A stretch of DNA of 64,000 bases from positions 11,882,417 to 11,946,416 of the forward strand of contig NC_134415.1 in the NCBI RefSeq assembly GCF_030867145.1, written 5' to 3'. A program made the translations under genes and the position numbers. The DNA is from Opisthocomus hoazin (taxonomy: Eukaryota > Chordata > Aves > Opisthocomiformes > Opisthocomidae). The notes beneath the pieces are model-generated. The model saw nothing but the letters and a program-made list of their open reading frames with translations. It made no database searches and was not told the DNA's origin. Positions 14,031 to 28,452 of the stretch are shown here, piece after piece. Numbering within the stretch: position 1 is the stretch's first letter; the number at the start of each line of letters is the position of its first letter.

Positions 14031-17000
14031 GCCACATCTGTTTTGATTGCTTCACAATGTAGTCAATATGGGGAGGAAGGTGTAGAGGGGAAAATGACAG
14101 TGTACATGTTCATTTTGCACAGCAAGACAGCTGGCCCCCACAATTTCAGTGTTTTAGAAACTGGAGAATAAGATCTGGGAAAGGGATACCATAAACTTGG
14201 GGGATAGTCAATGCCTGAAAGAAAAGCTAGGTGGAAAAGTAGCCAGGTTTGCTTGCTTCTGTGTTGAACAGCTATCAACACTCTGACTAACACCCCCTCT
14301 GCTAATACTCTGGTAATTGTCCACTCCTGAGAATTTCTGCTACTCTGCTGCTTTGGTGTACTCTGCCTTCTCCAAAACAGACATGGGGATAGTTCTTATT
14401 CATGCCATCAACTTCTGGGAGTCAAAGCCTTCAGCTCACTAATAGTAAGCTTGTGTTCTTGTCTACCGGGAATGTAAAAGGCCCTGAAATATGTGTGACA
14501 TAAAACAGCACAACATAAGGTTCCAGGCTGTTCTTGTTACTTTCTGTTGTCAGCACAGTTGTTGGTTTTCAAATTTAAATGTTAATGTAGCATTAACGAA
14601 GAATTCTTGATTCTTTCCTCTAAAATGGAGGTGGATAAAGGTGATGTCTTTGACAGCTCAGCCCTGACTCTCCTTGATATGGCAAGATCTAGAAATGCTT
14701 GGCCCTGTGCAGATCGTCACAGTGATGCTGAAAATGATGTGCGTCATTGGAGAGAAGGGTACCATGGTGTTTCAGTGAAACCCCGTTTTATTCTTCTGTG
14801 TTTCCTACAAACCTGAAACTGTTTTAATTTTGGTTGAGCCTTGCTTCTGGTGGTGGTATGTGATTCTTCTTGTGTTAATCCACCAATTACCCCTTAACCA
14901 CCACCATATCTTCTGCGTTGAAAAGCTTTGCCTTCAGTGCCTGGTAGTAGCACCTCTGGTCTGTGGTAGTAGTCATGGACCGGTCTTCCTTACCCATTTC
15001 CCCAGAGATGTGAAATAAAAAGTGAGCAGGCGGGATCAAAGTGCTCATTTGCTGACAGGTTCATAAAACCATAGTTGTTTAATGGCAAGAAATAGCACCA
15101 AAAAACATGTCACAGTTCATTCAAGTTATTTGCTGAAAGGTATCCAGAGCTACAAAATAAAGGTTTCTACCCAGGATAATAGCCTTTCCAATGTAGTGTG
15201 AACTGTGGAGGACAACCCTCCCCATGTTTCTCCTAGAGGTACACAGCATTTAACAATCTTTAGCAAGTCTTGATTGTTTAGACCATCTAAAAAATTAAAT
15301 TGTTGAAATCCCTAACTGTTGTACTCACCTTGTTTTCTTTCTTCCATATTGTGTTGCATGTGCTTTTTTAAGGTTCATTTTTCTGTACTATATTTCTGTA
15401 ATAACCTTGTTATATGTCAGACCATTAAAAAAAATATGTTTTTAAATAGCCACTGTGAGACTAACACTATGCACTAGTTCAGCAGCAAATATCTAGTCAG
15501 GTTATTTAACAGTAATTGGGATCTTCCTATTGGGCCTTAAGTGAACTCACAATAATAGTAAAATCTGACTATTAACCCATTTGGCAAACTACTTTAAGCA
15601 GTAGCAGATTTCCTTCTGGTTTTGATCTCTGTGTATAACTCTGAGATTTTCAGACTAAGGCTATTTAAAACCCTTCATTTCCCATATAGTGGGAAACTGA
15701 AAATGAAGACAGATGAATAACATTTAAGCAGCTTTGCAAGTGTGTAATGAAAATTTAGCAGCTCTGTAACAAAATCTATGCACCTGCCTGTGTTCAAGGT
15801 TATTGTTGTAAGAGAAGGAGACCCAAAACTGATGACGATTTATGTTTTTAATAAGTGAGTAAATTTTTGCAAGGCTGTTGGAAGGTAGCTTTTTCCTGAT
15901 AACTTCAGTGGTTTGATTGCTTCTGTAGCATCCGGTCCTGCTCCTGTGGAAGTTAATATAACTGGGGATGCTCTCGTTTTCCATATACAAGTATAACCTG
16001 CTTTTAAATCTTGGAGTGTTTAGCCAGGATGTGTCTTGTGCCAGTAGTTCCATAACTAATGTTCCACTTAAAGAAGGTGGTGGTGGTGAGTTCCCTTCAT
16101 GATTTTTGTTTTACATCTTTCAAACTAATTGGAAGTGGTGTTGTTTATGCATTATGAGACTGAAGACTTATTTTTCCACTGGTTTTGTTCTCTAAAACAC
16201 AGATAGAATCTTCTTTTGTCTACTTCTTGTATAACTTAAATTATCATTCTTTACTGGAGTTCCAGTCATATTTGTTATCAGTTTCTGAGTGCACTCTAAC
16301 AAATTTTCTATCCTAAAAAAAATAAATACTGAAAAGTAGTTGTGTTTATTGTGCCTTGCGATAGTGCTAGTTGTTAGTAGTCTAATAGTAACAGGCATTG
16401 TGCTAGTTTCTGGAAATGCTGTCTTAAATCTGTTGTCCGTCAACTGCTAATCGCAGAAGTTGTAGTGAACTAGAGTTTATGGAAGTGGCTATAAGTAAGG
16501 ACAGTATGATAAGACCTACTTAGCATCTACATTTCTAGTGTGCTCAGGGCTTCTCACTTTGGTTCTGAAGTAAAGTAGTGATGATGGAAATATGAAAGAA
16601 TTGGAAAAGGGTAATAGATTATTCTGTGTTTGTTTAACTTGTTCTTTGTGAACAGTAAATTCATATATGAAAGGAAAGAAAGGGGAAATGAGATATTTTT
16701 TTTTTGTTAAATAAGGTACTTTTAACCTCAGATAGCCAGATTCCAGCTTTAGTTATACATATGGAAATACATCCTTGTCCCAAATACAGTATCTCCTTAC
16801 CTGTGACTTGATCCTGAATGGTCTATAGAATTCTGATTTCATTCAAGTCAAGGTTGCTAAACACTTCCACTTCTCCAGTTTCAAAAGATTGTGTCGGTGG
16901 CATGGCTGAAATTACAGTAATCTTTTCTCCGCTTATGTAAAACGGTGTAAACTTTTTCAGTGCTACACTAGCACTTCCCACACTGCCAGGGATTTAGCCT

Positions 17001-17081
17001 TAGTTTTAGCTATGTGACTTGCATGTAGTCAAAAACAACTTTTTTTTCACTTTGCTTGGATCACTTCAGTGGCCGACCTTT

Positions 17082-17128
17082 TATATATATATAAAAAATA
17101 TATGTGTGCGTATATATATGCACACACA
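17082..17128. repeat. AT/TG-rich simple repeat
   Basis: Runs of TA, a short A-rich interruption, then TATGTGTG, TATATATA and CACACACA segments, consistent with an interrupted dinucleotide repeat. Confidence 0.85.
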
Positions 17129-19116
17129 GTTTCAAAACTAAAAATAAGCTCATCTGTAAATTGACACCAAGCATGGACAATTACACAGAATAAATGTTTG
17201 GAAGCGTGTGACTTAAAAGCACTTTGGTTTTAACTTTTACCATTGTGAACGCTGTTGTAATCTGCTGTGCCTTATCACACATGTGTTAGATGATGCAAAT
17301 ACTTGTGCTTCCCAAATCAGTTTTATGAATAAAATGCACAAACAAGCTGAGCAGAGCCATAGGTGTCTTTGGAGAGGGCTTTCATAGGCTGGGCAGAAAT
17401 GGAATTTCTTCATTGACTTTCTGTAATGTCAACCCTCGCCAGTAAAATCCACAGGAATTGCATCTAACGTTTTGTCCTTTTTACATTTCCATTTTTAATA
17501 TCAAGAAGACATTCCAGGCAGTGCATTTCTGGGGGATTATTGCATTTCTCGGGTGGCTGAAGTCACTCACCCTTCAGCCTTGTGCCTCGCAACATACCTG
17601 AGGCGAGCAATAAGCCCCAGCAAGGCACTGCTTGTCTTATCTTATTGCTTAATTATTATACCTATTTAATGCTGCTTAGAACGTTGTCAGCTGTTGAGAA
17701 AAGGTAATTATCACTAGTCAAATGAAAAACACTTTTTTGGCTGCCTTACGGATACACATTTTACTGGTACCTTGATACATAATGAAGCCTGATAGCAAAA
17801 CTTTTGCTTGTCTCTTCTTCAAGCCACAGCTGTTTCCCTGCTAAATTCATCCCATCTGTCTCCCCTTCCGTAAGGCTGTAGGCAGTATAGCATAAGTACA
17901 GAAGCAGTTCAGTGCTATTTTGGATAAACATAGCTGAAATTTGAATCTTTGCCATTTGCAATGCACACATTTTGTTTTACTGCTGTAAAGAGAGCTGTCA
18001 AAATAAAAACTACATGGATAATTTACTGAAATACAGTCAAATAAAGGGATGATCAAAGGGGAAAAAATGAAGATATAATAACGGGTCACTCTTACTTTCC
18101 GGGTGTATTCTGAACAGTGTCATTGTTGACCTCTTGACATGGCTGGATTCAGAGAAAATGGTAGCGGATAAGACATGTAGGAGCCACTGAATTAGAATAT
18201 AGCAAAAAGAAGTCTAGACTTCATGCCAAAAAGGTTAACTGTAGCAGGCAATTATTTGTGATTGTGCCCTGCTGAGATAGCTGACCAAGGTGTAGTTCTT
18301 TGCTCGTTTTATAAGGAGTATATAATTGTGTGAGATAATACAGCTTGGAAATTGAAACCAGGATTTCCATTTGTGAAACTTTGTCTCTGAAAATGGAAGG
18401 ACACCATAACGTGGGGCAATGGTCATCTACACCCTCCCTTACTCTTTGCAGTTTTAGTTGACATGGAAAAAAGTATATTAAAGCTGAACACCGCATCTTG
18501 CTTGAGTTTGTTGTTCTAGATTGGATTGGTGGTTAGTTACCCAAGGCTTGTGTTTGAAATTCCAGACTTTCTAGAAGAAAAGATCCAAATCTCAAAGGTC
18601 TGCTTGATAATTCACTTTTGTGACTTGACTAAATTGAGTGCTGTGCAATATACAATATTTGAGAGTATTTTTTAAAAAGTCCTCTATTATGCTAAAGTGT
18701 TAGAAAACCTATGGCACCTCCTAGTAAGAGAAGGATTTTGACCACTACATCTTGGATATAGTTTCCTTTCACTGCGTTATTGTGTTCTATGTGGCCCATC
18801 TCGGAGAAGAGTGTGTTTCATCAGCAGTGTCTCTATATGGCTTCTAAATACTTATGAGTCTTTTGCAGGAAAACCTGGGACGCTCTCTCTAGATTAACGC
18901 TGATGTGTGTTTGGGGTAGTTCTATGTTCTCTGAAAGTTAGTTCTTGAAGGCTAGTGCTTCTAAATTCTGTTACGTAAAGGTGAACAAAGCCATGTTTGT
19001 CCAAATCTAGAAGATGCTCTCATAGACAAAGAAAGAAATAGATGAAGAAGTTAATGTTAGTGGACAATGAAATGGTCTCAATATAAAATTAATCTAAATG
19101 TTACAAGCTGAAAGTT

Positions 19117-19482
19117 CACAGAATCACAGAATCACAGAATAGTAGGGGTTGGAAGGGACCTCTGTGGGTCATCTAGTCCAACCCCCCCGCCGAAGCAGGG
19201 TCACCTACAGCAGGCTGCACAGGACCTTGTCCAGGCGGGTCTTGAATATCTCCAGAGAAGGAGACTCCACAACCTCCCTGGGCAGCCTGTTCCAGTGCTC
19301 CGTCACCCTCAGAGAGAAGAAGTTCCTCCTCATGTTCAGACGGAACTTCCTGTGCCTCAGTTTGTGCCCATTACCCCTTGTCCTGTCACTGGGCACCACT
19401 GAAAAGAGCTTGGCCCCATCCTCCTGACACCCACCCTTCAGATATTTGTAGGCATTTATAAGGTCCCCTCGCAGCCTTTTTA
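19117..19482 (-). mobile_element. CR1 LINE fragment (5'-truncated, 3' end intact)
   Basis: At the low-coordinate end the plus strand reads CACAGAATCACAGAATCACAGAAT, the reverse complement of the CR1 3' tail of ATTCTGTG units, so the element runs on the minus strand. The minus-strand frame decodes the end of CR1 ORF2, with recognisable blocks [47 protein letters not shown] and a final LDKVLCSLL stop, uninterrupted here. It is about 365 bp and strongly 5'-truncated, like most avian CR1 copies. The last part of its frame is better preserved than in the 41.2-kb copy. Confidence 0.95.
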
Positions 19483-19488
19483 AAAGGC

Positions 19489-19544
19489 TAGAAAAAACAA
19501 AACAAAACACTTGTTTTTGTTTAGAAAAAACAAAACAAAACACT
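19489..19544. repeat. Tandem duplication of a 33-bp A/C-rich unit at a CR1 5' border
   Basis: A 23-bp string beginning TAGAAAAAACAAAACAAAAC occurs at 19489-19511 and again at 19522-19544, separated by the 10-bp TGTTTTTGTT. The spacer is complementary to part of the repeat and could fold. It sits seven bases beyond the 5' border of the CR1 copy at 19117-19482. Confidence 0.9.
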
Positions 19545-20709
19545 GTGGAGTTCTCTACTACTGAAAATACTGATTTCAGTGTTCTGTATTGGGGTAGAGA
19601 AGGGAGAGAAAGGATGTGAAGTCATTAGCTTCTTCAGTATTTACAGGATTGTTTTCAAGCTGTATGAAAAGAAACAAAGCCTTTTGTGATATTACAAAGA
19701 AAGGTACTGCTACGTGAAAAGCTTACACGGTGGTTTTCTTGTAAATATATGTAAAATCAATAGTCTGTGGCAAGAACCAAGACTACATTACTCCTCTGTG
19801 TTAACAGGAATGTTAGAATTTCTCTCTCTTTATAGACACTAAATTGAAATATATTCAAAGGTTGTGAAATATTATTTTTGTTTTGTCCACTAATATGAAT
19901 ATAAATAAGGATGTTATAATCTGGGAGACTGAATGTCAGTATTTAGTCCGCCTGTAACTGGTCCGGGAGCTGGTAAAATAACAGAACTAGTACCTCATGT
20001 TTCAGCTTAGAGGAAAAAAGGCTTCAGCATTTTGAAGGGAAGCCCAGTTCTTCAAAGATTCCACCATAACAGCATGCCCAGTAACCTTTTTGTGGATCTC
20101 ATTCAAAAGAGCAACATCACCTGTATTTAAGATTGCAGAAGCTATGAAGACTTGCAGTGCGTGTAAACTCATACTAAAAGCTGTTGTCTAACACTGGATG
20201 ATTTGGTTTTTTGTCTTGGTTTCTCTTTCTGATATATTTAAGAAAGCTTTCTGAGTCTGCTAGCTGAATGGGAATGGAGCCAACTTTTACTGCATCAACC
20301 TGTTGGACAAAGTTGGTGCAGGAAGAAAAAGATTCAGAAACAAAAGGAGATTGCGGAATGTTGTGCATGTGTAAGGGCATCGCCCTCTCTACCTCCCTTC
20401 AGGCTTGACTGACAGAGTAGTTGTATAGACTTGTCTGAACACTTAAGTCACTGAAATATTGTGGTAAACGTCCAGGTACTAGGACCTTCTCGAAACAATT
20501 GCTTTGATGTTAAATATATTGTGACATTCTTGAAAGTCCTAATAAGGTCTGAGCTTACCTTTTAAAAATACTGCCTATGGCTTGGTCATCCTGTTTTGTA
20601 TACAACTGTGTAAATCAGCTGCAGTGAAAGGAGAATGTTTAACATCTGATGGAACATGTGCATGCAACAACTTAATGTTCCAAGAAACTTAATAAGCTTG
20701 CTTGGTTTC

Positions 20710-20725
20710 TTTTTTTTTTTTTTTT
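20710..20725. repeat. Poly-T run
   Basis: Sixteen T residues in the SDCCAG8 intron. Confidence 0.9.
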
Positions 20726-23700
20726 ACTCTCTCCAAAAGGAGAGGTTTACTTTTGTGCTGCGTTACGTATTGGAAATTGTAAGCTTCTGTTAGAGTCATT
20801 TAGGTAGCTGCTGTAAGTTCATGTGGAAGGCCTATACCTTCGTGCGTAACGAATTTAACAGATCCACTGCATTTTTTCGAAACATAATTCCAAAACTGCA
20901 AATATTTCAAGAAAACTCAATTTTTACAAAGGATTTTACCCTCTTACAGGGTTTGCCCAAATGAGAATTAGGGATAGAGGAGTGGGCAAGATCAAGAGCA
21001 AAACACATTATAGTGATTGTCTTTCCCATGTGCAAAGTATTAAGAAAGCTGTCAATCTTATGTTTTTCACATGTTTATCACACTTTATTTTTGCAGTCCA
21101 GAGTGCCTTACCATAAGTATGTGCATTCGTTGATGATGTGATCAAAAATCCAAGATGATGTGAATTCCAGGTGATCGTTCACCTACGATGTTGAGTATGC
21201 TTCCACTGTTGGGACTGTTTAGTGGTGATCTGGATCCAATAAGGAGACTTTCTTTTGTCAAGTCTGGCACTTCAAATACTCATTTGTTTTTGTCTGGCCG
21301 TTGTCTTTCTACTTACATCCAGGATTTTTTTTATTCTGCCTATGTCATTTTAGATCAGACAGAAGGCCCTGTATTTCTACTTTTTCCTTCAGCAGGATAG
21401 TGTAAGGACAAAAGAAAAAGAAGGAACGGGTCAGAGGGGATCACATACTACCAGACAAAAAATCCATTAAGTAATATGGAAGAAGAAAAACACTTATTTA
21501 AAGACAAAAGAAGAAAATTACTTCTTACAGTGTTGTTTTCCGTTCTTTTTCCTTTACCTTTTCATGCTTTTCTTCGTTTAAGGCAATTTTAGGTACTTCA
21601 TCTCTACATGTGAAAGGAGTGTTTCCTGATAAAAATGTTCTGAAGATGTCTGAATCTTTTGAAAAAAAAAATTATTTTTAATGTACAGTGAACAAAAACC
21701 TCTGTTTGTTCAGAATTTTTCATGCAACTTACTTGTTTGCGCTGTTGCCTTGAGTTACATGATCAAAACCAAAGGCCAGTGCAGTCTTTACAGGATATTA
21801 CTTTTCCCTCTATCTTAGCTTTCTGCTCCCACTTTCAGTTGCTTTTGTTTTGGTAAATTTTAGACTTAGTTGTTGTTATTATTAGTGCTTAGATGTTCTG
21901 GTTAGATATAATTTGCAAACTTCACTATTTGAAAGTTGTTGTTTTTTTTTAAATAGCAGCATGACATAAACTGAACAATACATTCCACCTGTATGGTACA
22001 TAAATGTTTTTCATCTTTTTGCCTAGGTTCTCCCAAACAGAGAAACTGTAGCAACTGTTGTAAGTGCTTGCAGGTCACCTATAAAACAAAATTAAAATCT
22101 CTTTCAGCAACAGTGGGGGTTTTGCGCATGCGCTCTTAACGGAAGGAAAAGCTTACATTATATTGCTGTGTTAAAATGTTTCCCTTGGAATTGTTCTTCT
22201 CTGAGTGGTCTCTGGACCCAGCACTGCTCTGTTCCATTTGAGCCTCACCAGAGGTGCAGAGCTACCCTAAGCAAAGTTTTGAGTTACACAGACTATTTAT
22301 GCAAAAGCAGAGGTAGAATTAATTTTTGGTAAAAAGTGGAACTGATTAGAGTCCTGATAGTTAAATTCATTGGCAGAACCCCTCCAATTCCACTTCTGTT
22401 AAAGCAGTGTTGCAAGATGAGTGATCCTTCCCATGCTGCTTCCTTTCCTTTTAATAATCAGTGGAACTTTGGTTGCTGGAACCAGCTGAATTTGTTCAGT
22501 CCCTTGAACGCAACAGACAGCTGTAGAACAGAATTGAAAATGAGGGTTACCTGAGATCTTAGTGTTATTTGCGTGAAAATAGCATCTTAGAAATTCCGTT
22601 CCACTAAAATTTATTCTCTCCTATTAAGATAATTTCTATTCATACTTTCAAATACCACATTTGGGGATTCTTTCCTTTGTAATCTTTATGGAAGGAATAT
22701 TTTCCTGATACTTCGGTGATTTCTGCATCGGATCGGAGGCTAACATTACAGTCATTAATGTTTACATCAACAAACGTAAATTCAAATTAAATCTGTTATT
22801 TAAATAGCATAATGGAAACACATGGTGCTTTGTAGTCATGTAATGAAAGAAGATCTGTGCCTCCAGGAGTTTATGATCTAAAGATCAAAACCAGTTTCAC
22901 ATAGCAACAGACCTCCTCTAATATCAGTGTACAATTCAGGGATTTTGTCTTGCTTTTACTTCAGCATAAATTTTACTCTTGAGCAGAGATTTCACCCAGG
23001 CCAGTGCAGTAACATTTGAGATGTAATGCGTAAGTATTGTACTTGACACTTTGTGCAGGGGCAGTTAACTCTCAGCACGGAAAAGCTTAGTGTTTTGGTG
23101 TCAAGATTTATACTTTGCTTCTTTAACAGTAACACTGTGAGCAAAACTTTGGATGATACTAGTTTAGTTAGGGAAATAAAAATCAAATTCTTGTCTTTAA
23201 CGAGGAGTCTGACTAGCCACGCTTTTTTTTCCCCCAGTTGTGAAAGTAATTTTGTGCAAAATTGCATTTGAGTTAAATTATTCACTCATCCTGGGGCAAT
23301 AGCCTGTATTCACTTTCCAGCTGAGCCAACTAAAAATATGGGAAACAGACCAGCCTAGTATTCCATTGTTGCCTTATATAATGTGGTGTTTTGGAAATGA
23401 TGATGAAGGCAACCTGGAGGTTTCATGGATGAAATAGTAGATTCATAAACCAAAAGCTTTGCGTGCTATTTGTAATGGTGTTTTCTCCCTTCCTTTCAAA
23501 TCTCTGTGCCCACAAATCAGAGATGTTGCTTTTGTTTAAAAAGAGAATGACAAAGAAAAAGAGAAAAAAAACCATAAGCCTCTTCATCCTTTGAAGAAAT
23601 CAATCTTTGCCTGAATTGCTGGCTGGGTTCCCTCAGAAGCCCTGGACGCCTCCAAAACTTGGAACCAAGTTCAGACCCCGACTAGGTAGTGTACTCTGTT

Positions 23701-26409
23701 GAGTGTACTTTAAGTCTTAGTTTGCTCCCCACTGTATGCTACAAAAGAGTCTGGGTGTAAACACATAGGTTGTTATTGTCAAGTGTGATGGTTTGGGATT
23801 TCTTCCAATTATTCTCCTAATTAGGACCCTGAATTAAAAAGAATTTTTCATTTCTTTTGGGCGTGGGGAGCTAAATGAAGACCTGTCTATGAACCCTGTG
23901 ACTCACAGGTAGCCGCAAACCATTAAGCCCCTTTGTCGCTGTAATGACTTAGCTGCAAAATAATTCAGTAGCTCTAAAAGGCAAGTTTTGCCTTCAACCT
24001 TCTTGACTGAGCGTTTTCCCTAAATTAAGGTAAGCTCGGACAGCACCTCGCATGCTCGCATGTTTTCTTCCTTGTTCCAGTGCTTTTTTTCTCAGTTGAT
24101 GCCTTTGCTTAGGATTGCACAGCTTGGAGATGCTACTGTGTTTGGTTTTCTTCAGCTTTTTAAATCCATAAAACATGAGTTCTGGTTGTTTCCTGATCCT
24201 CTGAATGTTTTGAGTTCTGGCAGCTATCAGAGACTTCTGAGTTACGGCAGTTCTTCTCCAGGTGCTGTGCCTCAATTTTACCTGTACAGACCCTGGTACG
24301 GCTGGTTTAAGGTAATCTGTGTGCTGTGTGGAAAGAAAGCTGTACTGGTCTTTTTTAACATCTTCTAAGGTAAAGCTGTGAGATATTTGCATGTTGGGAG
24401 TGGTAGGCATGAATGAATGTTGGCACTTTTCTTCCAGACTGCTCTGAGCTTTGTGTATGGCTGTGCACTAACCAGAGTGAAGTAATAGATTTTCCTGCAG
24501 CGAGCAATAGCACAAGTCTTGCCTTCTGCAGGTCTGCAACTGGATTGCCTTTCTACTGCGCTTCTTTTTTTTCAACTAAACTGTAACCTTCTGAGCAGAG
24601 TGAGTCTCTGGGTCATACGATATGTGGCTTCACACGAACTTTTCCTACATGACAGGCTAACTTAGCAACCAAAATTTGTTATCCACTTACTCCTACTCAT
24701 TGCTTTTGTCTTGTGCTGGCGTATTGGATTCTGTGCTGTACAAAAGGAAGCCCTAAACAACAACTAGTGTAGCATTGTGCCTGGGACCTGTGTATTTGTA
24801 TCTAGACTCAGATGAAGGAGGACTTGTGCTCAAAAACATTCAGTGCTTGGCAGTTGCAAATACCAATTGCTTTTGTAACAGTGAATCGGTGGTAATCTCA
24901 CCATTCTAATGCAACAGTGAAAAAAAAATCCTCTATCAGTTGGGGTACCTTAATGATTTCAGGGTGCTTTGAGTGGAAGAATAAGCAAGAAGAGTAAGAT
25001 TTCCTAAGAGGGTGTAGCATTGGTAGTCTGAAACAACCAACCCACCTCCACCCCAAAAAACCCAGAACAGCAGCAAAACAAAACCCCCAAACTACAGAGG
25101 TCCTATGAAAAGATACAATAATTCTGATATCAGGCAGTTAAGTAACATACTCTGATGCGGAAAACTGTCCCAGATTCCAGCATTCCTTTCAGCTGACATT
25201 AGAAAACAAGGTAGACTTAGCATGAGAAATAGTGTCTTTATATGAAGAGATTGCTCTTGTTAGGCCCATATGTGAACCATATATCCAGATTCTCTGTACA
25301 TCCGCTCACATGTCTCCCTGTCAGCATCTGAAGAGAGATCCCCAAATGTTCAAATGTACCTTGCAGATCACAGTTTAATTTTAGAAGACTATCTTGGCCT
25401 ATTAATTTTGATTAGAACAGTGCTGTGATGGAGGAGACATCAGATTGCAAGTAAAATTTCAGAAGTCAAAATACTACAAAGCTGTAGAAATAAACACATG
25501 TGCAACTTGCAGTAATAGGTCACAATACTTGTATATGGTAAAATATGTATGTGTAAAATAGATGTCATCATTGAATAAGCAATAATTCATCAGGCAGTGT
25601 ATTGCTCGTGCGCTTTGTGTGTTATAAACTGCAACATGGAGGCTGAATGCTTCCATGAGCTGTGTGTGTCGGACAAGGAAGGCAAAGTTTAAAAGCCCAA
25701 ATAATGGTTCCAGAGCTGACACTTCTAGAAATTTGGAACTTCAATACTGCAGAACATCTTGGACATTTTTGCAATTTCTATGTTTTCTCATATTTAATCT
25801 GTAAACCTTCTTTTCAATTTGATGACAAGCTTTAGAATATACAAGCAAAAACCAAACTTCTTGTACTTAAAAAAAAAAACAACAAAAAAACAGGGGGCAA
25901 AAAAGCTTACTCCTTGAAATTGTTTAATGCACATAAGCAAAGTAAACTCCTAGACAGTTCAGAAGAATCGCACTGATTATTAAATATGATCAGGTAATAC
26001 CTAAGAGTTAGAATAATAAAAACTGATCACATTACAATAGTTTGAATACCTTGAAACTTGCAGAAATGTTAATTGAGATCTTTCAGATACCTTATTGATT
26101 ACTTAATTTCTGTCTAAGTTATATTTTCTTATTGTATCCTTAAAATTAAGTACGTGAAGTCACCATCAAGAACTAGAAATGATACCAAAACAGGAGCTGC
26201 AAAATTAAAAATGCCAGTTTGAAGTGCAGCGGTTTCATTGCAGCGGTTCTGTGCTTTCTGTTTTGATAATGGATGTCTAAGGGCATTCATGTGGTTATTT
26301 AGTAAGGGAAATTAATTCCCTTACTAATATCCTCACTTCCCAATTAGCCCTTTTCAAATAAAAGGGGGTTTGGTTTGCTTTCAATTCTCTACAATTCTTA
26401 CTATAATTT

Positions 26410-26604
26410 ACAGAATCACAGAATCACAGAATGTTTGGGGTTGGAAGGCACCTCTGTGGGTCATCTAGTCCAACCCTCCTGCCGAAGCAGGGTCACCTAC
26501 AGCAAGCTGCACAGGACCTTGTCCAGGCAGGTCTTGAATATCTCCAAAGAAGGAGACTCCACAGCCTCCCTGGGCAGCCTGTTCCAGTGCTCCGTCACCC
26601 TCAA
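26410..26604 (-). mobile_element. CR1 LINE 3'-end fragment
   Basis: It has the same 3' tail orientation as the 19.1-kb copy (ACAGAATCACAGAATCACAG on the plus strand at the low-coordinate end). This is followed by the standard CR1 3'UTR phrase with GGTTGGAAGG and GGTCATCTAGTCCAACCC, then the CTGTTCCAGTGCTCCGTCAC region. It breaks off at about 26604, so only about 195 bp of the 3' end survive. Confidence 0.95.
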
Positions 26605-28439
26605 GGTGAATTTACTGTAGAAATTCTGATGTTTCTACAGGTTACAAATGAAGTGCCCAATAAAACTGGGTAGATGATTTACAATTGTTATTTATTGATA
26701 TTGGACATTTCAGGTATACCTAGAATATGAATACCACAAGCTTTTAACCTGTTTTTGTAATCTTGATTATTCCATATAATAAGATCTGTCTGTTCTTTAA
26801 AAACTTCAACACCACCACCACCCCCAAAAAAACAAACAAACACAAATCCCACTTGTTTTGCATTTGTAACTATGACCAAGATATGATAAAGGATTCTGCA
26901 TCACACCCAGTCTTTTCCTTAAGTGATCGAAACTGCAATCCAGTGAACTCATTGGCTCTTTCGATCAGAAATCATTAAAGGTGAGCATGTGTAAGAAGCA
27001 GTGCAGTTACACTCTGCAGTCAAGGGAGTAGCTTTAGACATACACTTTGCCTTCATAATTTTCCATTGCTTATCAAGAGAATAAAGTGTATTATTTTTTC
27101 TTATCCTGCAAACAAGAAGAAAGCAGCATTTACATTGTCTCTAAAGTGGTCAGTTTGCAGCACGTCTTGGCCGAGACTTCACCTGTGGTTTCTTTTCATT
27201 CACCTGTTCTGGGACAAGAAGATGTAGCACATATACAAAATTTCTTTTCTCTCTCATATCTAATCTAGGATCATACTTTTTTGCTTAAACAGTATATTTA
27301 AATTCTGAAATGCTTAATCCAATGCATGTTTCACATATGCAAAGGACCTCTCTTGGCCAGCCCCTCTCTTTCTGAAATTCTGTTTCTGATACTTGTACGG
27401 GCTTTTATTGAAGGTAGGGCAGTACTGGAACTTGCTGGTGAGGGACTGGGATGAGGCGAGAGAGCCTGTGTGGCAGCTGTCCAAGCACATCATCTTCTAG
27501 AACTGCAGTGACAGCTGATGTTCAGAGACATACCGAACGTGGTCCTAGACAATTGGGTTTGACCTGGTCAGTTCAGAAGGTACCCTGCTGGGTTGGTTAT
27601 TGCTTTGCTGTCCAAAGCAACCCAATGGATAGAATAGGCATTTTTGCTACATCATGGAATACGTTGACACATTTTACATTTTGAAGTTCAAGTGTGTTTT
27701 GAACTTGTGGCATCTTTTTCGTAAGGAAAGGAGGAAAAAAAAGTGGAATTATGGGAGGAGAAAGTTGCTTTATAATTTTGTTTTTATATAAAACTATCCA
27801 AAGCAATTTTGATGAAATTTTAAATGGCCTTGAGACAGAGAGGGAGGGAAGGAAAAGTACTAGCCATAAATAAACAGCTTAGAAACTGAGTAGTATGTAC
27901 TCAAAAGTGCTTGTTTAAACCAAAGCTTCAAAATTGATCTACTCTTTCTGTGAGGGTAGGACACAGTGTCCCCATTGTTTGTTTAGGAACTCTAACTCCT
28001 AAATAGCCAAAGGAAAAAACAATTTGTACATTATCTAGTCGAACACAAGCATTCCCATATTGTAAGGAAAGCTGGTTTTCTGAGGGCAGCGGAATGTTCT
28101 GTGCTCACTGCAGTGGAGAGTTGGTGTGGGGAGACGATTTGGAGCAAATATGTGTCTAGTTTCTACTGAAAAATGTTAGAACATACACATGTGCTTCATG
28201 GTCCTTCTGCTGCATACTGCTTCCCTCTGCACAGATAATCACATGAACAATACATGTGAGCAGCATTTGAGGTAGAGCTGTTATCTTTTATCTCTTTGAT
28301 GTAATATTTTACTGATGCATGCAAAGTTGAAGGAGGAAATAGTGATTCTGAACAAAAGGTGCTGCTCAGCAGACAGAATTGCAAAATTGTGCCGTCCGTC
28401 CTCACACATTTCCCTCTCTGCCTGTCCTTCATTAATTGA

Positions 28440-28452
28440 GATAGATAGATAG
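28440..28452. repeat. Short (GATA)n repeat
   Basis: Slightly over three GATA units (GATAGATAGATAG). Confidence 0.8.

Noticed and set aside
19205..19543. 112-codon minus-strand frame
   Set aside because: It is the C-terminal end of CR1 ORF2 in a truncated copy, not a host gene.
24004..24410. Minus-strand open frame of 138 codons, basic, in AT-rich intron
   Set aside because: No recognisable family or promoter. A 102-codon frame overlaps it on the other strand. Most likely chance.
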